Source: Teichococcus wenyumeiae
GTDB taxonomy: Bacteria > Pseudomonadota > Alphaproteobacteria > Acetobacterales > Acetobacteraceae
DNA length: 64,000 bases
Assembly: GCF_003696345.1 (NCBI RefSeq)
Contig: NZ_RFLX01000008.1
Span: forward strand, 1-64,000
Reading direction: 5' to 3'
In this document: piece after piece, positions 53,071-62,766 of the stretch
Layout: each line of letters opens with the position of its first letter
Position numbering within the stretch: the first letter of the stretch is position 1
Made by a program: the position numbers and the translations under genes
Notes under the pieces: generated by a model
Told to the model about the DNA's origin: nothing
What the model saw: the letters and a program-made list of their open reading frames with translations, nothing else
Database searches by the model: none

Positions 53071-54581
53071 CGGGGAGTCCAGCGGGTCTCGGGGTCCAGC
53101 GGCAGCACGGGGCGCGGCAGCTTCTTCCATTCGAAGCGGTCCAGCACGGGGGAGGTCAGGCCGGGCACATCGACTTCCACGATGCGCTGGGCGGAGAAGA
53201 ATTCGTCGAAGCCGCCGCGGAAATGCCCGCGCGACTTCACCACCACCACCTTTGCCGCACCGATATCCAGCCCCAGATGCTCCAGGAAGGCGGGGTCGGC
53301 GCATTGCGTGCGGCGGCTGACCACCACCACCACGATGCCGCCGATGCGCAGCGCCGCCGTGGGGCCGAGCTCGATGGCGGTATTGGCGAAGATGCCACGC
53401 CGGCCTGTCACCTTGCCATCCGACAGCGCCTCCACCCGCGCCTCGGCGGTGAAGGGCTTGCTGAAGCCCTTGGCGGCATCGCGGTTGAAACGCGCGGTGA
53501 ACTTGGCGCCGCCACCCAGGGCATGTGCTTCCGCCGCCAGGGCGGGGTCGTGGATGATGCCGAAGATGGCGTCCTGCACGCCGGCCTTATGGAAGGCCTC
53601 CAGGATATACATGGTATTGCCGCGCCCGCCGCCGCCGGGATTGTCGGCGACATCGGCGAAGCAGAGCGGCACCTCGCTGGTCAGCGCCCGCTCCACCGAT
53701 TCCCGCAGCGAGGTCAGCTTCGCCACGAAGCGCGCGCGGCGTTCCCAGGCGGCTTTCGCCAGCTCGTCGGCCAGTGCCTCGCAGGCCGGCTTGTCAGGGC
53801 CGGTGACGATGATGGCGAAGCCGTTGAAGGGCGTGTCGCCATAAGCGAAGCCGCCCATGACGGAGACATTGGCGATCTTCTTCGGCCCCAGTGCATTGGC
53901 CTGTGCCTGGCCCAGGTTGATCACCTCGGCATAAGGGCCTTCCGAGGTCAGCTGGCTGACGGTGGGGGCGACGATGGGCAGGCGGCGGAAGGCGCGGTGG
54001 AAGCGCTCCCCCGCCATCAGCCGGCGCAGCAGGCCAGCCGATTCCGCGCCGCGCTCCCGCATGTCCAGGTGCGGGTTGGTGCGGTAGCCGACAAAGGCAT
54101 CGCAATCCCGCACCATGCCGTCCGAGACATTGGCATGCAGGTCGTAGGAACAGACCAGCGGCACGCCCTGCCCCAGCACCTCGCGCACCAGGGCCTGCAA
54201 GGCGCCTTCCGGGTCGTCCAGCTCGGTGGTCAGGCCGGCGCCGTGCAGCACGCAGTAGATGCCGTCCACTTGGCCCCGCAGGGCTTCCAGGCCCTGGCGC
54301 CAGATCGCCATCATCTCCGCGAAGAGCGGGTGCTCCACCGGGCCATTGGGCTCCGCCATGGTCAGCAGCACCGGACGGGGCTGCCAGGCGCCGGCCTTGT
54401 CCATGGCCCGCACGAAGCCGGGCATTTCCCCCAACGCGCCGGGGGCGCGGCTGCGGGCATCGGCCAGGATCGCCTCGCCTTCCAGCCAGACGCGGAAATC
54501 CGCCCGCGCCGCCGTGGGGGCGAAGCGGTTGCACTCGATGGAGAAGCCCAGCAGCGCGATGCGCGGACCGGCGCCGCTCAC
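53067..54581 (-). CDS. M81 family metallopeptidase (MlrC-like)
   Basis: The 504-residue protein has GFSIECNRFAPTAAR, the middle VLHGAGLTTELDDPEG, YDLHANVSDGMV and the zinc-site-like NPHLDMRERGAESA. CFADVADNPGGGGRGNT follows and a C-terminal MlrC domain ends the protein. The family is named after a microcystin-degrading protease but members act on varied substrates. It starts at GTG 54581, overlapping the upstream stop as GTGA. Part of a coupled three-gene operon. Confidence 0.85.
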   Translation of the reverse strand: MSGAGPRIALLGFSIECNRFAPTAARADFRVWLEGEAILADARSRAPGALGEMPGFVRAMDKAGAWQPRPVLLTMAEPNGPVEHPLFAEMMAIWRQGLEALRGQVDGIYCVLHGAGLTTELDDPEGALQALVREVLGQGVPLVCSYDLHANVSDGMVRDCDAFVGYRTNPHLDMRERGAESAGLLRRLMAGERFHRAFRRLPIVAPTVSQLTSEGPYAEVINLGQAQANALGPKKIANVSVMGGFAYGDTPFNGFAIIVTGPDKPACEALADELAKAAWERRARFVAKLTSLRESVERALTSEVPLCFADVADNPGGGGRGNTMYILEAFHKAGVQDAIFGIIHDPALAAEAHALGGGAKFTARFNRDAAKGFSKPFTAEARVEALSDGKVTGRRGIFANTAIELGPTAALRIGGIVVVVVSRRTQCADPAFLEHLGLDIGAAKVVVVKSRGHFRGGFDEFFSAQRIVEVDVPGLTSPVLDRFEWKKLPRPVLPLDPETRWTPR

Positions 54582-55702
54582 AGCTTCATGCCCATCAGCT
54601 CGGCGTGGCGCTGGGTGGATTTCAATCCGGTGCCGGTCAGGACCACCACGGTTGTCTCGCTCTCCCGGATCGTGCCGGCGGCCAGCAGGTGGCCGAAGGC
54701 CGCGGCTGCCTGGGCGCAGGTGGGCTCCACATAGAGGCCCTGGCGCGCCAGGCCGCGCGTGGCCTCGGCGATCTCCTCCTCCTCCAGCAGCACGGCGCCG
54801 CCACGGCTCTCGTGCAGCACGCGCAGCAGCTCCGGCGTGCGGATCGGCTGGGCGATGGCGGTGCCTTCCGCGATGGTGGGGCGCACGGCCTCGAGCGGCT
54901 GGTTCAGGAAGGCGCGGGCCACGGGGCCGCAGTTGGCCGGCTGCGCCGCGAAGATGCGCGGCATGCGGGAGATCTGCCCCGCCCGCAGCAGTTCCCCGAA
55001 GCCGATGCCGCAGCCCAGCACGTTGGAACCGGCGCCGCAGGGCACGATGACATTGTCCGGCGCACGGAAGCCCAGGTCCTCCCACAGCTCATAGGCCAGG
55101 GTCTTGGTGCCGTGCAGGAAGAAGGGGTGCCAGTTGTGGCTGGCGTAGAAGATGCGCTCGGCCTGGGCCAGGGCGGCATCGGCGCAATCCTGCCGGCTGC
55201 CGGGGACCAGCTCGATCTGCGCCCCCGCCGCGCGGGACTGCACCGTCTTGGCCGGGCTGGTGGAATCCGGCACCAGGATTTTGGCCCGCATCCCGCCGGC
55301 GGCGGCATAGGTGGCGATGGCGGCGCCCCCATTGCCGGAGGAATCCTCCAGCACATGCGCGATCCCCTGCGCCCGCAGCAGCGAGAGCATGACCGAGGCG
55401 CCCCGGTCCTTGAAGGAGCCGCTGGGCATGAACCACTCACATTTGAAGCGGACCGGCGCCCCGGCCCAGCTTCCGGCCACCAGCGGCGTGCAGCCCTCCC
55501 CCAGGCTGATCGGCGCCTCGGGCAGGAAGGGCAGCGCGGCGCGGTAGCGCCAGAGCGAGCGCTCCCCCTGCGCGATATCCTCCCGCCCGATGCCGGGCAG
55601 GTCGGTCAGCAGCAGGGGCTGCCCATCCGGGCCGCACCAGCGCGGGGTTGCGAGAGGCCAGGTCTGGCCGGTGCGGGGGTCGAGATAGGCGGGTGCGGTC
55701 AT
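54578..55702 (-). CDS. Threonine synthase-like PLP enzyme
   Basis: The 374-residue protein has the fold-type II PLP pattern of threonine synthase: LGEGCTPLV, the PLP lysine in SGSFKDRGA, the phosphate-loop EDSSGNGGAA and VVLTGTGLK. Close to ThrC, but it lies first in an operon with M81 and DSD1-like genes rather than with homoserine genes. A related role such as threonine/serine dehydratase or diaminopropionate ammonia-lyase is possible. It is divergent from the M20 gene at 55754. Confidence 0.83.
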   Translation of the reverse strand: MTAPAYLDPRTGQTWPLATPRWCGPDGQPLLLTDLPGIGREDIAQGERSLWRYRAALPFLPEAPISLGEGCTPLVAGSWAGAPVRFKCEWFMPSGSFKDRGASVMLSLLRAQGIAHVLEDSSGNGGAAIATYAAAGGMRAKILVPDSTSPAKTVQSRAAGAQIELVPGSRQDCADAALAQAERIFYASHNWHPFFLHGTKTLAYELWEDLGFRAPDNVIVPCGAGSNVLGCGIGFGELLRAGQISRMPRIFAAQPANCGPVARAFLNQPLEAVRPTIAEGTAIAQPIRTPELLRVLHESRGGAVLLEEEEIAEATRGLARQGLYVEPTCAQAAAAFGHLLAAGTIRESETTVVVLTGTGLKSTQRHAELMGMKL

Positions 55703-55753
55703 GGAGGCATCACCGTGGCTTGCTCTCGCGCGGCCCGCAAGGTGTAGTGCGCC

Positions 55754-56863
55754 ATGTCCCATATCGATTCACCGGCCGCCGCGGTGGCCCGCCTTGCTGC
55801 CGACCTTGTCCGGATCGACAGCCGCAGCTTCGTCTCCAACAACCCCCTGGCCGACCGCATCGCGGCCGAGCTGGAGGGCTTCGAGCTGGAGCGGCTGGAT
55901 TTCACCGACCCGCGCGGCGTCGCCAAATGCGTGCTGGTGGCGCATCGCGGCCCGCCGGGCGGCGTGGCGCTCTCCGGCCACATGGACACGGTGCCGGATA
56001 CCGGCTGGGCGGACGACCCCTTCTCCGGCCGCATCGACCCCGACGGCGTGCTGCATGGCCTGGGCGCCGCCGACATGAAGGGGCCGCTGGCCGCCTGCAT
56101 CATCGCCGCCCGCAGCCTGCCGGCACATCTGCCCGCCACGCTGCTGATCACGACCGATGAGGAAACCACCAAGCAGGGCGCGCGGCTGATCGCGGACCGT
56201 TCCGCCCTGGCCCGCCGGGCTGCGCCGCGCGGCATCATCGTGGCCGAGCCGACCGGGATGGTGCCGGTGCGCGGCCACCGCAGCAACATCGACTTCATCG
56301 CGGTGGCGGAAGGGGTGCAGGCGCATTCTTCGCTGGGCATCGGGCGCAACGCCAACTGGGCGTTGATCCCCTTCCTGGTGGAGATGCGGGAGATCCAGCA
56401 GCGGCTGCGGGACGACACCTCCCTGCACGACGATGCCTATTCGCCGCCCTTTTCCGACTTCAACCTGATCCTGGACAACCACGGCGCGGCGGTGAACGTG
56501 ACGGTGCCGGTGGCCACCGCGCGCATCAAGTTCCGCTACAGCAAGCGGATCGACCCCAGCCCGGTCGTGGCGGCGGTGCAGGCGGCGGCGGAGCGCGCGG
56601 GCGTCGCCCTGACCGTGGTGCGCCAGGGCCCGCCACCGGAAACACCGGCGGATCACCCCTTCATCCGCGCGGTGGAGGCGGCGACCGGCCGCAGCGCCGA
56701 GACGCGCCCCTTCGGCACCGATGCCAGCGAACTGCAGGAGATCGCCCCCTGCGCCATCCTGGGACCGGAGGTGATGGACACCGCCCATAGCCCGAAGGAG
56801 CGGGCGCGGGTGGAATGGCTGGCGGCGGCGGTGCCGGTCTTCCAGCAGATCATGCGGGGGTAG
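55754..56863 (+). CDS. M20 family peptidase, acetylornithine deacetylase (ArgE) type
   Basis: The 369-residue protein has the M20 metal sites: LSGHMDTVPDTGWADDPF, GLGAADMKGPLAA and TTDEETTKQG, then AEPTGMVPVRGHRS and HSSLGIG. The C-terminal FGTDASELQEIAP and VMDTAHSPKE complete the family. ArgE-type enzymes remove N-acyl groups from amino acids. It starts 51 bp from the divergent threonine synthase-like gene. Confidence 0.87.
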   Translation: MSHIDSPAAAVARLAADLVRIDSRSFVSNNPLADRIAAELEGFELERLDFTDPRGVAKCVLVAHRGPPGGVALSGHMDTVPDTGWADDPFSGRIDPDGVLHGLGAADMKGPLAACIIAARSLPAHLPATLLITTDEETTKQGARLIADRSALARRAAPRGIIVAEPTGMVPVRGHRSNIDFIAVAEGVQAHSSLGIGRNANWALIPFLVEMREIQQRLRDDTSLHDDAYSPPFSDFNLILDNHGAAVNVTVPVATARIKFRYSKRIDPSPVVAAVQAAAERAGVALTVVRQGPPPETPADHPFIRAVEAATGRSAETRPFGTDASELQEIAPCAILGPEVMDTAHSPKERARVEWLAAAVPVFQQIMRG

Positions 56864-56873
56864 AGCCCCGCCG

Positions 56874-56910
56874 GCCGGGGGCCGCCTGCCTTCGCAGGGC
56901 GGCCCCCGGC
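56874..56910. terminator. Stable hairpin between convergent M20 genes
   Basis: GCCGGGGGCCGCCTGC (56874-56889) pairs with GCAGGGCGGCCCCCGGC (56894-56910) with one bulge and a 4-nt loop. It lies between the two convergent peptidase genes and is a likely two-way terminator. Confidence 0.75.
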
Positions 56911-56922
56911 TGGGTCAGGACC

Positions 56923-58071
56923 TTATTCCAGGGTCTCGAGCAGTTCGCAGAGCGTCGCGGTGCGGGGGGCCAGCTCTTCCCACAGGATGTGCTCGAATTC
57001 CGCATGCGCCCCGGCGCCGGAGCAGCCCAACCCGTCCAGGGTCGGGATGCCCATGGCGGCGGTGAAGTTGCCGTCCGAGCCACCGCCGCGATGCTGCTTC
57101 GGCAGGTCATAGCCCTGGCCGGCCGCGATGGCGCGGGCGCGCTCGTAGACCGCCAGGATGGCCGGGCTTTCCTCCATCGGCGGGCGGTTGAGGCCGCCGG
57201 TGATGGTGACGTTGGTGCCTTCCGGCTGCGGCCCGGCCATGGCCATCACCGCATCCACCAGCGCCGCGCCCTTGGCGATGGAGGAGACGCGGAAATCCAC
57301 CTCGCAGCCGGCCTCGGCCGCGATCACGTTGGGCCGGGTGCCGCCCCAGATCGGCGCCACATTGGTGGTGGTGCCGCCCGGCAGGTCCACCAGCGCATGG
57401 ATCTGCGTGATCAGGCGCGCCAGCGTCACCACGGCGCTGCTGCCTTCCTCCCAGTTGCCGCCGGCATGGGCGCTCTGCCCCTGCACCCGCACCACGAAGC
57501 GCCCCACACCCTTGCGGGCGGTGACGCAGGCCTTGCCCGGATTGCCGGCGGGCTCGGGGATCAGCACGGCGCAGGCCTTGGCCGCCTCAGCCTCGATCAG
57601 CGCGCGGCTCGACGGGCTGCCCACTTCCTCGTCCGAGGTCAGCAGCAGCGTGATGGGGCTGCGCGTCGCCACCTTCTGCCGCAGGATCTCCCGCAGCGAA
57701 TGGAAGGCGGCGAAGCTGCCGGACTTCATGTCATAGATGCCGGGGCCATAGGCCTTCTCGCCTTCCACGCGGAAGGGGATGGTCTTGGCCAGGGTGCCGT
57801 GGTCCCAGACCGTGTCCAGGTGGCCGGCCACCAGCACGGGCTTGCGGTTGCCATGCGCCGCATTGGCCGGCGTGCGCGCCACCAGGTGGTCGCCGAAGCC
57901 GTCGCGGCCGGGGATGCGCTCCACCTCCGCGCCCACGGCCCGCAGCTCGGCCTCGGCCTTGTCCAGCAGCCCGTTGATGGCGGCGGGGTCGGTGGTGGGC
58001 GTCTCGTGCTCCACCCAGCCGCGCAGTTCCTGGAGCAGGTCCTGGCTGGTGCCGATGCGGGTCTGAGGCAT
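56923..58071 (-). CDS. M20 family peptidase, carboxypeptidase G2 type
   Basis: The 382-residue protein has GHLDTVWDHGTLAKTIPF, GPGIYDMKSGSFAAF, LLTSDEEVGSPSSR and ARKGVGRFVVRVQGQSAHAG. Its GGGSDGNFTAAMGIPTLDGLG tail is the CPG2-type signature. It hydrolyses C-terminal glutamate or similar amide bonds. The ATG at 58071 begins MPQTRIGTSQ. It converges on the ArgE-type gene and may extend the same degradative function. Confidence 0.87.
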   Translation of the reverse strand: MPQTRIGTSQDLLQELRGWVEHETPTTDPAAINGLLDKAEAELRAVGAEVERIPGRDGFGDHLVARTPANAAHGNRKPVLVAGHLDTVWDHGTLAKTIPFRVEGEKAYGPGIYDMKSGSFAAFHSLREILRQKVATRSPITLLLTSDEEVGSPSSRALIEAEAAKACAVLIPEPAGNPGKACVTARKGVGRFVVRVQGQSAHAGGNWEEGSSAVVTLARLITQIHALVDLPGGTTTNVAPIWGGTRPNVIAAEAGCEVDFRVSSIAKGAALVDAVMAMAGPQPEGTNVTITGGLNRPPMEESPAILAVYERARAIAAGQGYDLPKQHRGGGSDGNFTAAMGIPTLDGLGCSGAGAHAEFEHILWEELAPRTATLCELLETLE

Positions 58072-58192
58072 GGGGTGTTCAATCCTTCCTGAAGCCGCCG
58101 CCCTTGTGGCCCCTGGCACGCGGCCTTGTCCATCCGGGGCGCCGGGTCTAAGCCCAGCCTGAACCCCCTTGACTTCCACCCTGGGAGAGCCC

Positions 58193-58804
58193 GTGACCGA
58201 CAGCATTCCCCCCGCCCCCCGCCTCAAGCGCGTCTGCGTCTTCTGCGGTGCCAATCCCGGCCTGAACCCCGCCTTCGCCGAGGCCGCCCGCGCCATGGGC
58301 GAGGCCATCGCGGCGCGCGGCCTGGGCCTGGTCTATGGCGGCGGACATGTGGGACTGATGGGCATCGTGGCGGATTCCGCCATGAAGGCCGGCGCCGAGG
58401 TGATCGGCATCATCCCCGAGGTGCTGATGCGCCGCGAGGTCGGCCATGGCGCCATCACCGAGCTGCATGTCGTCGGCACCATGCATGAGCGCAAGAAGAT
58501 GATGGCCGACCTGTCGGACGGCTTCATCGTCATGCCCGGCGGCGTCGGCACGCTGGAGGAGGCGGTGGAGGCCTTCACCTGGACGCAGCTCGGCATCCAC
58601 GACAAGGGCATCGTCTTCCTGGACGTGAACAACTACTGGCAGCGCATGGCGGAACTGCTGGACCACATGGTGGCCGAGGGCTTCGTGAAGCCGGAGCAGC
58701 GCCCCATCGCCGATTTCGTGGCGAGCCCCGAGGAAGCGCTGGAGGCCCTGGCCCGGTTCGAGGCTCCGGCGGTCAAGAGCTGGGCCAGCCCGCAGCAGCG
58801 ATGA
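58193..58804 (+). CDS. LOG family protein (TIGR00730, nucleoside 5'-monophosphate phosphoribohydrolase)
   Basis: The 203-residue protein has VCVFCGANPG near the start, VYGGGHVGLMG in the Rossmann core and the PGGVGTLEE motif (115-123) of LOG proteins. The family splits cytokinin-type or other nucleoside monophosphates to base and ribose 5-phosphate. The start at GTG 58193 follows GGGAGAGCCC; a TTG 8 codons upstream is unlikely. It overlaps ribF by 4 nt. Confidence 0.9.
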   Translation: MTDSIPPAPRLKRVCVFCGANPGLNPAFAEAARAMGEAIAARGLGLVYGGGHVGLMGIVADSAMKAGAEVIGIIPEVLMRREVGHGAITELHVVGTMHERKKMMADLSDGFIVMPGGVGTLEEAVEAFTWTQLGIHDKGIVFLDVNNYWQRMAELLDHMVAEGFVKPEQRPIADFVASPEEALEALARFEAPAVKSWASPQQR

Positions 58805-59724
58805 CCCAGCTCTTCCAGGACTGGCGCGGCCTGCCGGAGGCGGCGCGCGGCGCCACCCTGGCGCTGGGCAATTTCGACGGCATCCATCTCGGCCACCGCG
58901 CCGTGCTGGCCGCCGCCCATGCCGGCCGCCCCGACCGGCCGCTGGCGGTCCTGACCTTCGAGCCGCACCCGCGCGAGCATTTCCGCCCCGGCGACCCGCC
59001 CTTCCGCCTGACGCTGCTGCCGGCCAAGCTGGCGCTCTTCTCGGCGCTGGGCTGCGCCTTCGTGCTGGCCATCCGCTTCGACGACGCCTTCGCCGCCATG
59101 CCGGCCGAGGCTTTCGTGCAGGAGGTGCTGCATGGCGCGCTGGGCGCCAGCCACCTCTCCTGCGGCCATGACTTCGCCTTCGGTCACCGGCGCGGCGGCG
59201 ATGTCGCCATGCTGGCGCGGGAGGCCGAGGCGCTCGGCATCGGCATGACGGTGGTGCCGCCGGTGGCGGACGAGGACGGCCCCATCTCCTCCACCGCCAT
59301 CCGCCGGCTGTTGCAGGACGGCTATCCGGAACGCGCCGCCCACCGCCTGGGCCGCCCCTGGGAGATCGTCGGCCCGGTCAGCCATGGCGATAAGCGCGGC
59401 CGCACCATCGGCTTCCCCACCGCCAATGTGCCGCTGGGCCGGCAGCTGGAGCCGGCACGCGGCGTCTACGCCGTGCAGGTGGCGCTGCCGGACGGGCGGG
59501 TGGTGCCGGGGGTCGCCAATATCGGCGCCCGCCCCACCGTCGGCGGCACCGAGAGCCGGGTGGAGGCCCACCTTTTCGACTTCGCCGGGGACCTCTACGG
59601 CCAGGAGGTCGGCGTGCGCCTGATCCGCTTCCTGCGGGCGGAGAAGAAATTCTCCGGCCTGGAGGAGCTGGCGGCGCAGATCGCCGCCGATGCCGCCGCG
59701 GCGCGGAAGCTGCTGGGCGCCTGA
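58801..59724 (+). CDS. ribF: Bifunctional riboflavin kinase/FAD synthetase
   Basis: The 307-residue protein begins with the nucleotidyl-transferase domain (LALGNFDGIHLGHRAVLAAA, FEPHPREHF, GHDFAFGHRRGG, SSTAIRRLL) and ends with the flavokinase domain (GPVSHGDKRGRTIGFPTANV, GVANIGARPTVGG, VEAHLFDF). It makes FMN and FAD. Overlap with the LOG gene suggests shared translation. It precedes ileS by 174 bp. Confidence 0.96.
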   Translation: MTQLFQDWRGLPEAARGATLALGNFDGIHLGHRAVLAAAHAGRPDRPLAVLTFEPHPREHFRPGDPPFRLTLLPAKLALFSALGCAFVLAIRFDDAFAAMPAEAFVQEVLHGALGASHLSCGHDFAFGHRRGGDVAMLAREAEALGIGMTVVPPVADEDGPISSTAIRRLLQDGYPERAAHRLGRPWEIVGPVSHGDKRGRTIGFPTANVPLGRQLEPARGVYAVQVALPDGRVVPGVANIGARPTVGGTESRVEAHLFDFAGDLYGQEVGVRLIRFLRAEKKFSGLEELAAQIAADAAAARKLLGA

Positions 59725-59898
59725 GGCCGGGTGGCCATCCCTTGACCCCCGTCGCGCCGGGCCGCAAAAACCCGGCCATGCCGCGCGCGCTTCACACCGC
59801 AGGGTTGCGAATTAGCCGCCCGGTCCTCTGACCCGAGGGCCGGGACCTTTATCGCGCCGCGCTTTCCTCCCCCTGCCTGAAGCCCGCCGCATGGCGGC

Positions 59899-62766
59899 AT
59901 GGATGCACCGATGACCGACGCTCCCTCCACGGAGACCCCCGCCGCCCGCGACTATCGCGGCACCGTCTTCCTGCCCAAGACCTCCTTCCCCATGAAGGGC
60001 GACCTGCCGAAGCGCGAGCCGGGCTGGCTGGAGCGCTGGGAGAGGATGGGTCTGTGGCAGGAGCTGCGGGAACGGTCCAAGGCCCTGCCCAAGTTCGTGC
60101 TGCATGACGGCCCGCCCTATGCCAACGGCCCGCTGCACATCGGCCACGCGCTGAACAAGATCCTGAAGGACGTCATCAACCGCGCCGCCCAGATGGCCGG
60201 GCATGACGCCGGCTATGTGCCGGGCTGGGACTGCCACGGCCTGCCGATCGAATGGAAGGTCGAGGAAGAGTACCGCGCCAAGGGCAAGGACAAGGACAGC
60301 GTCCCGGTCCTGGAATTCCGCGCCGAATGCCGCGCCTATGCCGCCCACTGGCTGGACGTGCAGCGGGAGGAGTTCAAGCGCCTCGGCGTCGCCGGCGATT
60401 GGGCGCATCCCTATGCCACGATGGACTTCTCCTCCGAGGCCACCATCGCGGGTGAGATCGGCAAGTTCCTGATGAACGGCTCGCTCTACCGCGGCCTGCG
60501 GCCGGTGATGTGGAGCCCGGTGGAAAAGACCGCGCTGGCCGAGGCCGAGGTCGAGTACCAGGACCACAAGTCCGCCATCCTCTTCACCAACTTCCCGATC
60601 ATCTCCGCTTCCGCGCCGGACCTGGTGGGGGCGGAGGTGGTGATCTGGACCACCACCCCCTGGACCATCCCCGCCAACCGCGGCCTCGCCTATGGCGAGG
60701 AGATCGACTACGCGCTGCTGCAGGTGGATGCGGTCGAGGACGGCGCGCTGCTGACCCCCGGCCGCAGGCTGGTGGTGGCGGAGGCGCTGATCCCCTCCTT
60801 CGCCAAGGAAGTGGGCATCACCGCCCATAGCGTGCTGCGCATCTTCAAGGGCACGGAACTGGCCGGCGCCATCGCCGCCCATCCGCTGCGCGGCTGGGAA
60901 GCCGGCGCGCCGGGCTATGGCTTCGACGTGCCGCTGCTGGCTGGCGACTTCGTCACCACCGAGGCCGGCACCGGCGTGGTGCATATCGCCCCCGCCCATG
61001 GCGAGGACGATTTTGCCCTGGGCCGCGCCTATGGCCTGCCCGTCACGGAAGCCGTGGCGGATGACGGCACCTATACCATGCAGGCGCCGGGCTTCACGGG
61101 CGTGCATGTCTTCAAGGCGCATGAGCCGGTCTGGGCCGCGCTGACGGAGATGGGCAAGCTTTCCGGCAAGGGCTTCATCACCCACAGCTACCCGCATAGC
61201 TGGCGTTCCAAGAAGCCGGTGATCTACCGCGCCACGCCGCAGTGGTTCATCGCCATGGACGACGCCAACCAGATCCGCGCCAAGGCGCTGGATGCGCTGG
61301 CCAAGACGCATTTCGTGCCGGACCAGGGCCGCAACCGCATCGGCTCCATGGTCGCGGGCCGGCCAGACTGGTGCATCAGCCGCCAGCGTGCCTGGGGCGT
61401 GCCCATCGCCATCTTCGTGGACAAGCGCACCGGCGAGCCGCTGCGCGACCCCGCCATCATGGAGCGCGTGACCGCCGCCTTCCGCGAGGAAGGGGCCGAT
61501 GCCTGGTACCAGCCCGGCGCCGCCCAGCGCTTCCTGGGCAATGAGCGGAACCCGGACGACTACGAGCAGGTCATGGACATCGTCGATGTCTGGTTCGAAT
61601 CCGGCTCAACCCACGCTTTCACTCTCACGCCCGAGCGGGACCTGCCCTTCCCGGCGGACCTCTACCTGGAAGGCTCGGACCAGCATCGCGGCTGGTTCCA
61701 TTCCTCGCTGCTGGAAAGCATCGGCACCCGCGGCGTCGCGCCCTTCAAGGCCATCCTGACCCACGGCTTCGTGCTGGATGAGACCGGGCGGAAGATGTCC
61801 AAGTCGCTGGGCAATGTCACCGCGCCGCAGGAAGTCACCAAGCAGTACGGCGCCGATATCCTGCGCCTCTGGGTGATGAACTCGGACACCGCCGACGACC
61901 TGCGCATCGGCAAGAACATCCTGACGCAGCAGGCCGAGCTGTACCGCCGCCTGCGCAACACCCTGCGCTGGCTGCTGGGCAACCTGGACGGCTTCCAGGA
62001 CGCGGAAATCCTGCCGCATGACCAGTTGCCGGAGCTGGAGCGCTGGGTGCTGCACCGCCTGTCGGAGCTGGATGCGCGCATCCGCAAGGCGGCCAAGGAC
62101 TACGACTGGAACGGCGTCTATCCCGAGATCCACGCCTTCTGCGCCACGGATCTTTCCGCCTTCTACTTCGATGTCCGCAAGGACAGCCTCTACTGCGATG
62201 CCCTGGACAGCCAGCGCCGCCGCGCCGCCCGCACCGTGCTGGCCGCCCTGCACCGCTGCCTGACCGCCTGGCTGGCGCCCGTGATGCCCTTCACGGCCGA
62301 GGAAGCCTGGCTGGCCCGCTTCCCCGGCGAGGGCGAGAGCGTGCACCTGCAGCTCTTCCCCGAGATTCCGGCGGAATGGCGGGATGAGGCACTGGCGGCC
62401 AAGTGGGCGCGGGTGCGCGACATCCGCCGCGTGGTCACCGGCGCGCTGGAGAAGGCGCGCGGCGCCGGCACCATCGGCTCCTCCCTCCAGGCGGCGCCCA
62501 GCCTGCACCTGCCCGAGGCCGATCTGCCCCTGCTGCCGGCCGGGACCTGGGCCGAGCTGTGCATCACCTCCGGCCTGGAACTGACGGCCGGGGCGGCGCC
62601 CGAGGATGCCTTCACGGTGGAAGGCGTGCCCGGCGTCGCCGTGGCCTTCGCCCCCGCCGCCGGCGAGAAGTGCGAGCGCTGCTGGCGCGTGCTGCCCGAA
62701 GTCGGCCGCTCCGCCGCCCATCCCGGTCTGTGCCTCCGCTGCGAAGCGGTGGTGGAGCCGGCATGA
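59899..62766 (+). CDS. ileS: Isoleucyl-tRNA synthetase
   Basis: The 955-residue class I synthetase has PPYANGPLHIGHALNK (HIGH at 80-83), an editing domain with WTTTPWTIPANRGLAY, GLPVTE and THSYPHSWRSKKPVIYR, and KMSKSLGN (632-636). The anticodon region and a C-terminal zinc element of four Cys (CERCW, then CLRC) follow. It charges isoleucine to its tRNA. Two Met codons 4 apart exist at the start. The stop overlaps lspA as ATGA. Confidence 0.97.
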   Translation: MDAPMTDAPSTETPAARDYRGTVFLPKTSFPMKGDLPKREPGWLERWERMGLWQELRERSKALPKFVLHDGPPYANGPLHIGHALNKILKDVINRAAQMAGHDAGYVPGWDCHGLPIEWKVEEEYRAKGKDKDSVPVLEFRAECRAYAAHWLDVQREEFKRLGVAGDWAHPYATMDFSSEATIAGEIGKFLMNGSLYRGLRPVMWSPVEKTALAEAEVEYQDHKSAILFTNFPIISASAPDLVGAEVVIWTTTPWTIPANRGLAYGEEIDYALLQVDAVEDGALLTPGRRLVVAEALIPSFAKEVGITAHSVLRIFKGTELAGAIAAHPLRGWEAGAPGYGFDVPLLAGDFVTTEAGTGVVHIAPAHGEDDFALGRAYGLPVTEAVADDGTYTMQAPGFTGVHVFKAHEPVWAALTEMGKLSGKGFITHSYPHSWRSKKPVIYRATPQWFIAMDDANQIRAKALDALAKTHFVPDQGRNRIGSMVAGRPDWCISRQRAWGVPIAIFVDKRTGEPLRDPAIMERVTAAFREEGADAWYQPGAAQRFLGNERNPDDYEQVMDIVDVWFESGSTHAFTLTPERDLPFPADLYLEGSDQHRGWFHSSLLESIGTRGVAPFKAILTHGFVLDETGRKMSKSLGNVTAPQEVTKQYGADILRLWVMNSDTADDLRIGKNILTQQAELYRRLRNTLRWLLGNLDGFQDAEILPHDQLPELERWVLHRLSELDARIRKAAKDYDWNGVYPEIHAFCATDLSAFYFDVRKDSLYCDALDSQRRRAARTVLAALHRCLTAWLAPVMPFTAEEAWLARFPGEGESVHLQLFPEIPAEWRDEALAAKWARVRDIRRVVTGALEKARGAGTIGSSLQAAPSLHLPEADLPLLPAGTWAELCITSGLELTAGAAPEDAFTVEGVPGVAVAFAPAAGEKCERCWRVLPEVGRSAAHPGLCLRCEAVVEPA

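Noticed and set aside
59725-59898. T-box or other regulatory leader before ileS
   Set aside because: T-boxes are characteristic of Gram-positive bacteria and no T-box sequence or clear terminator/antiterminator pair is visible in the 174 bp.
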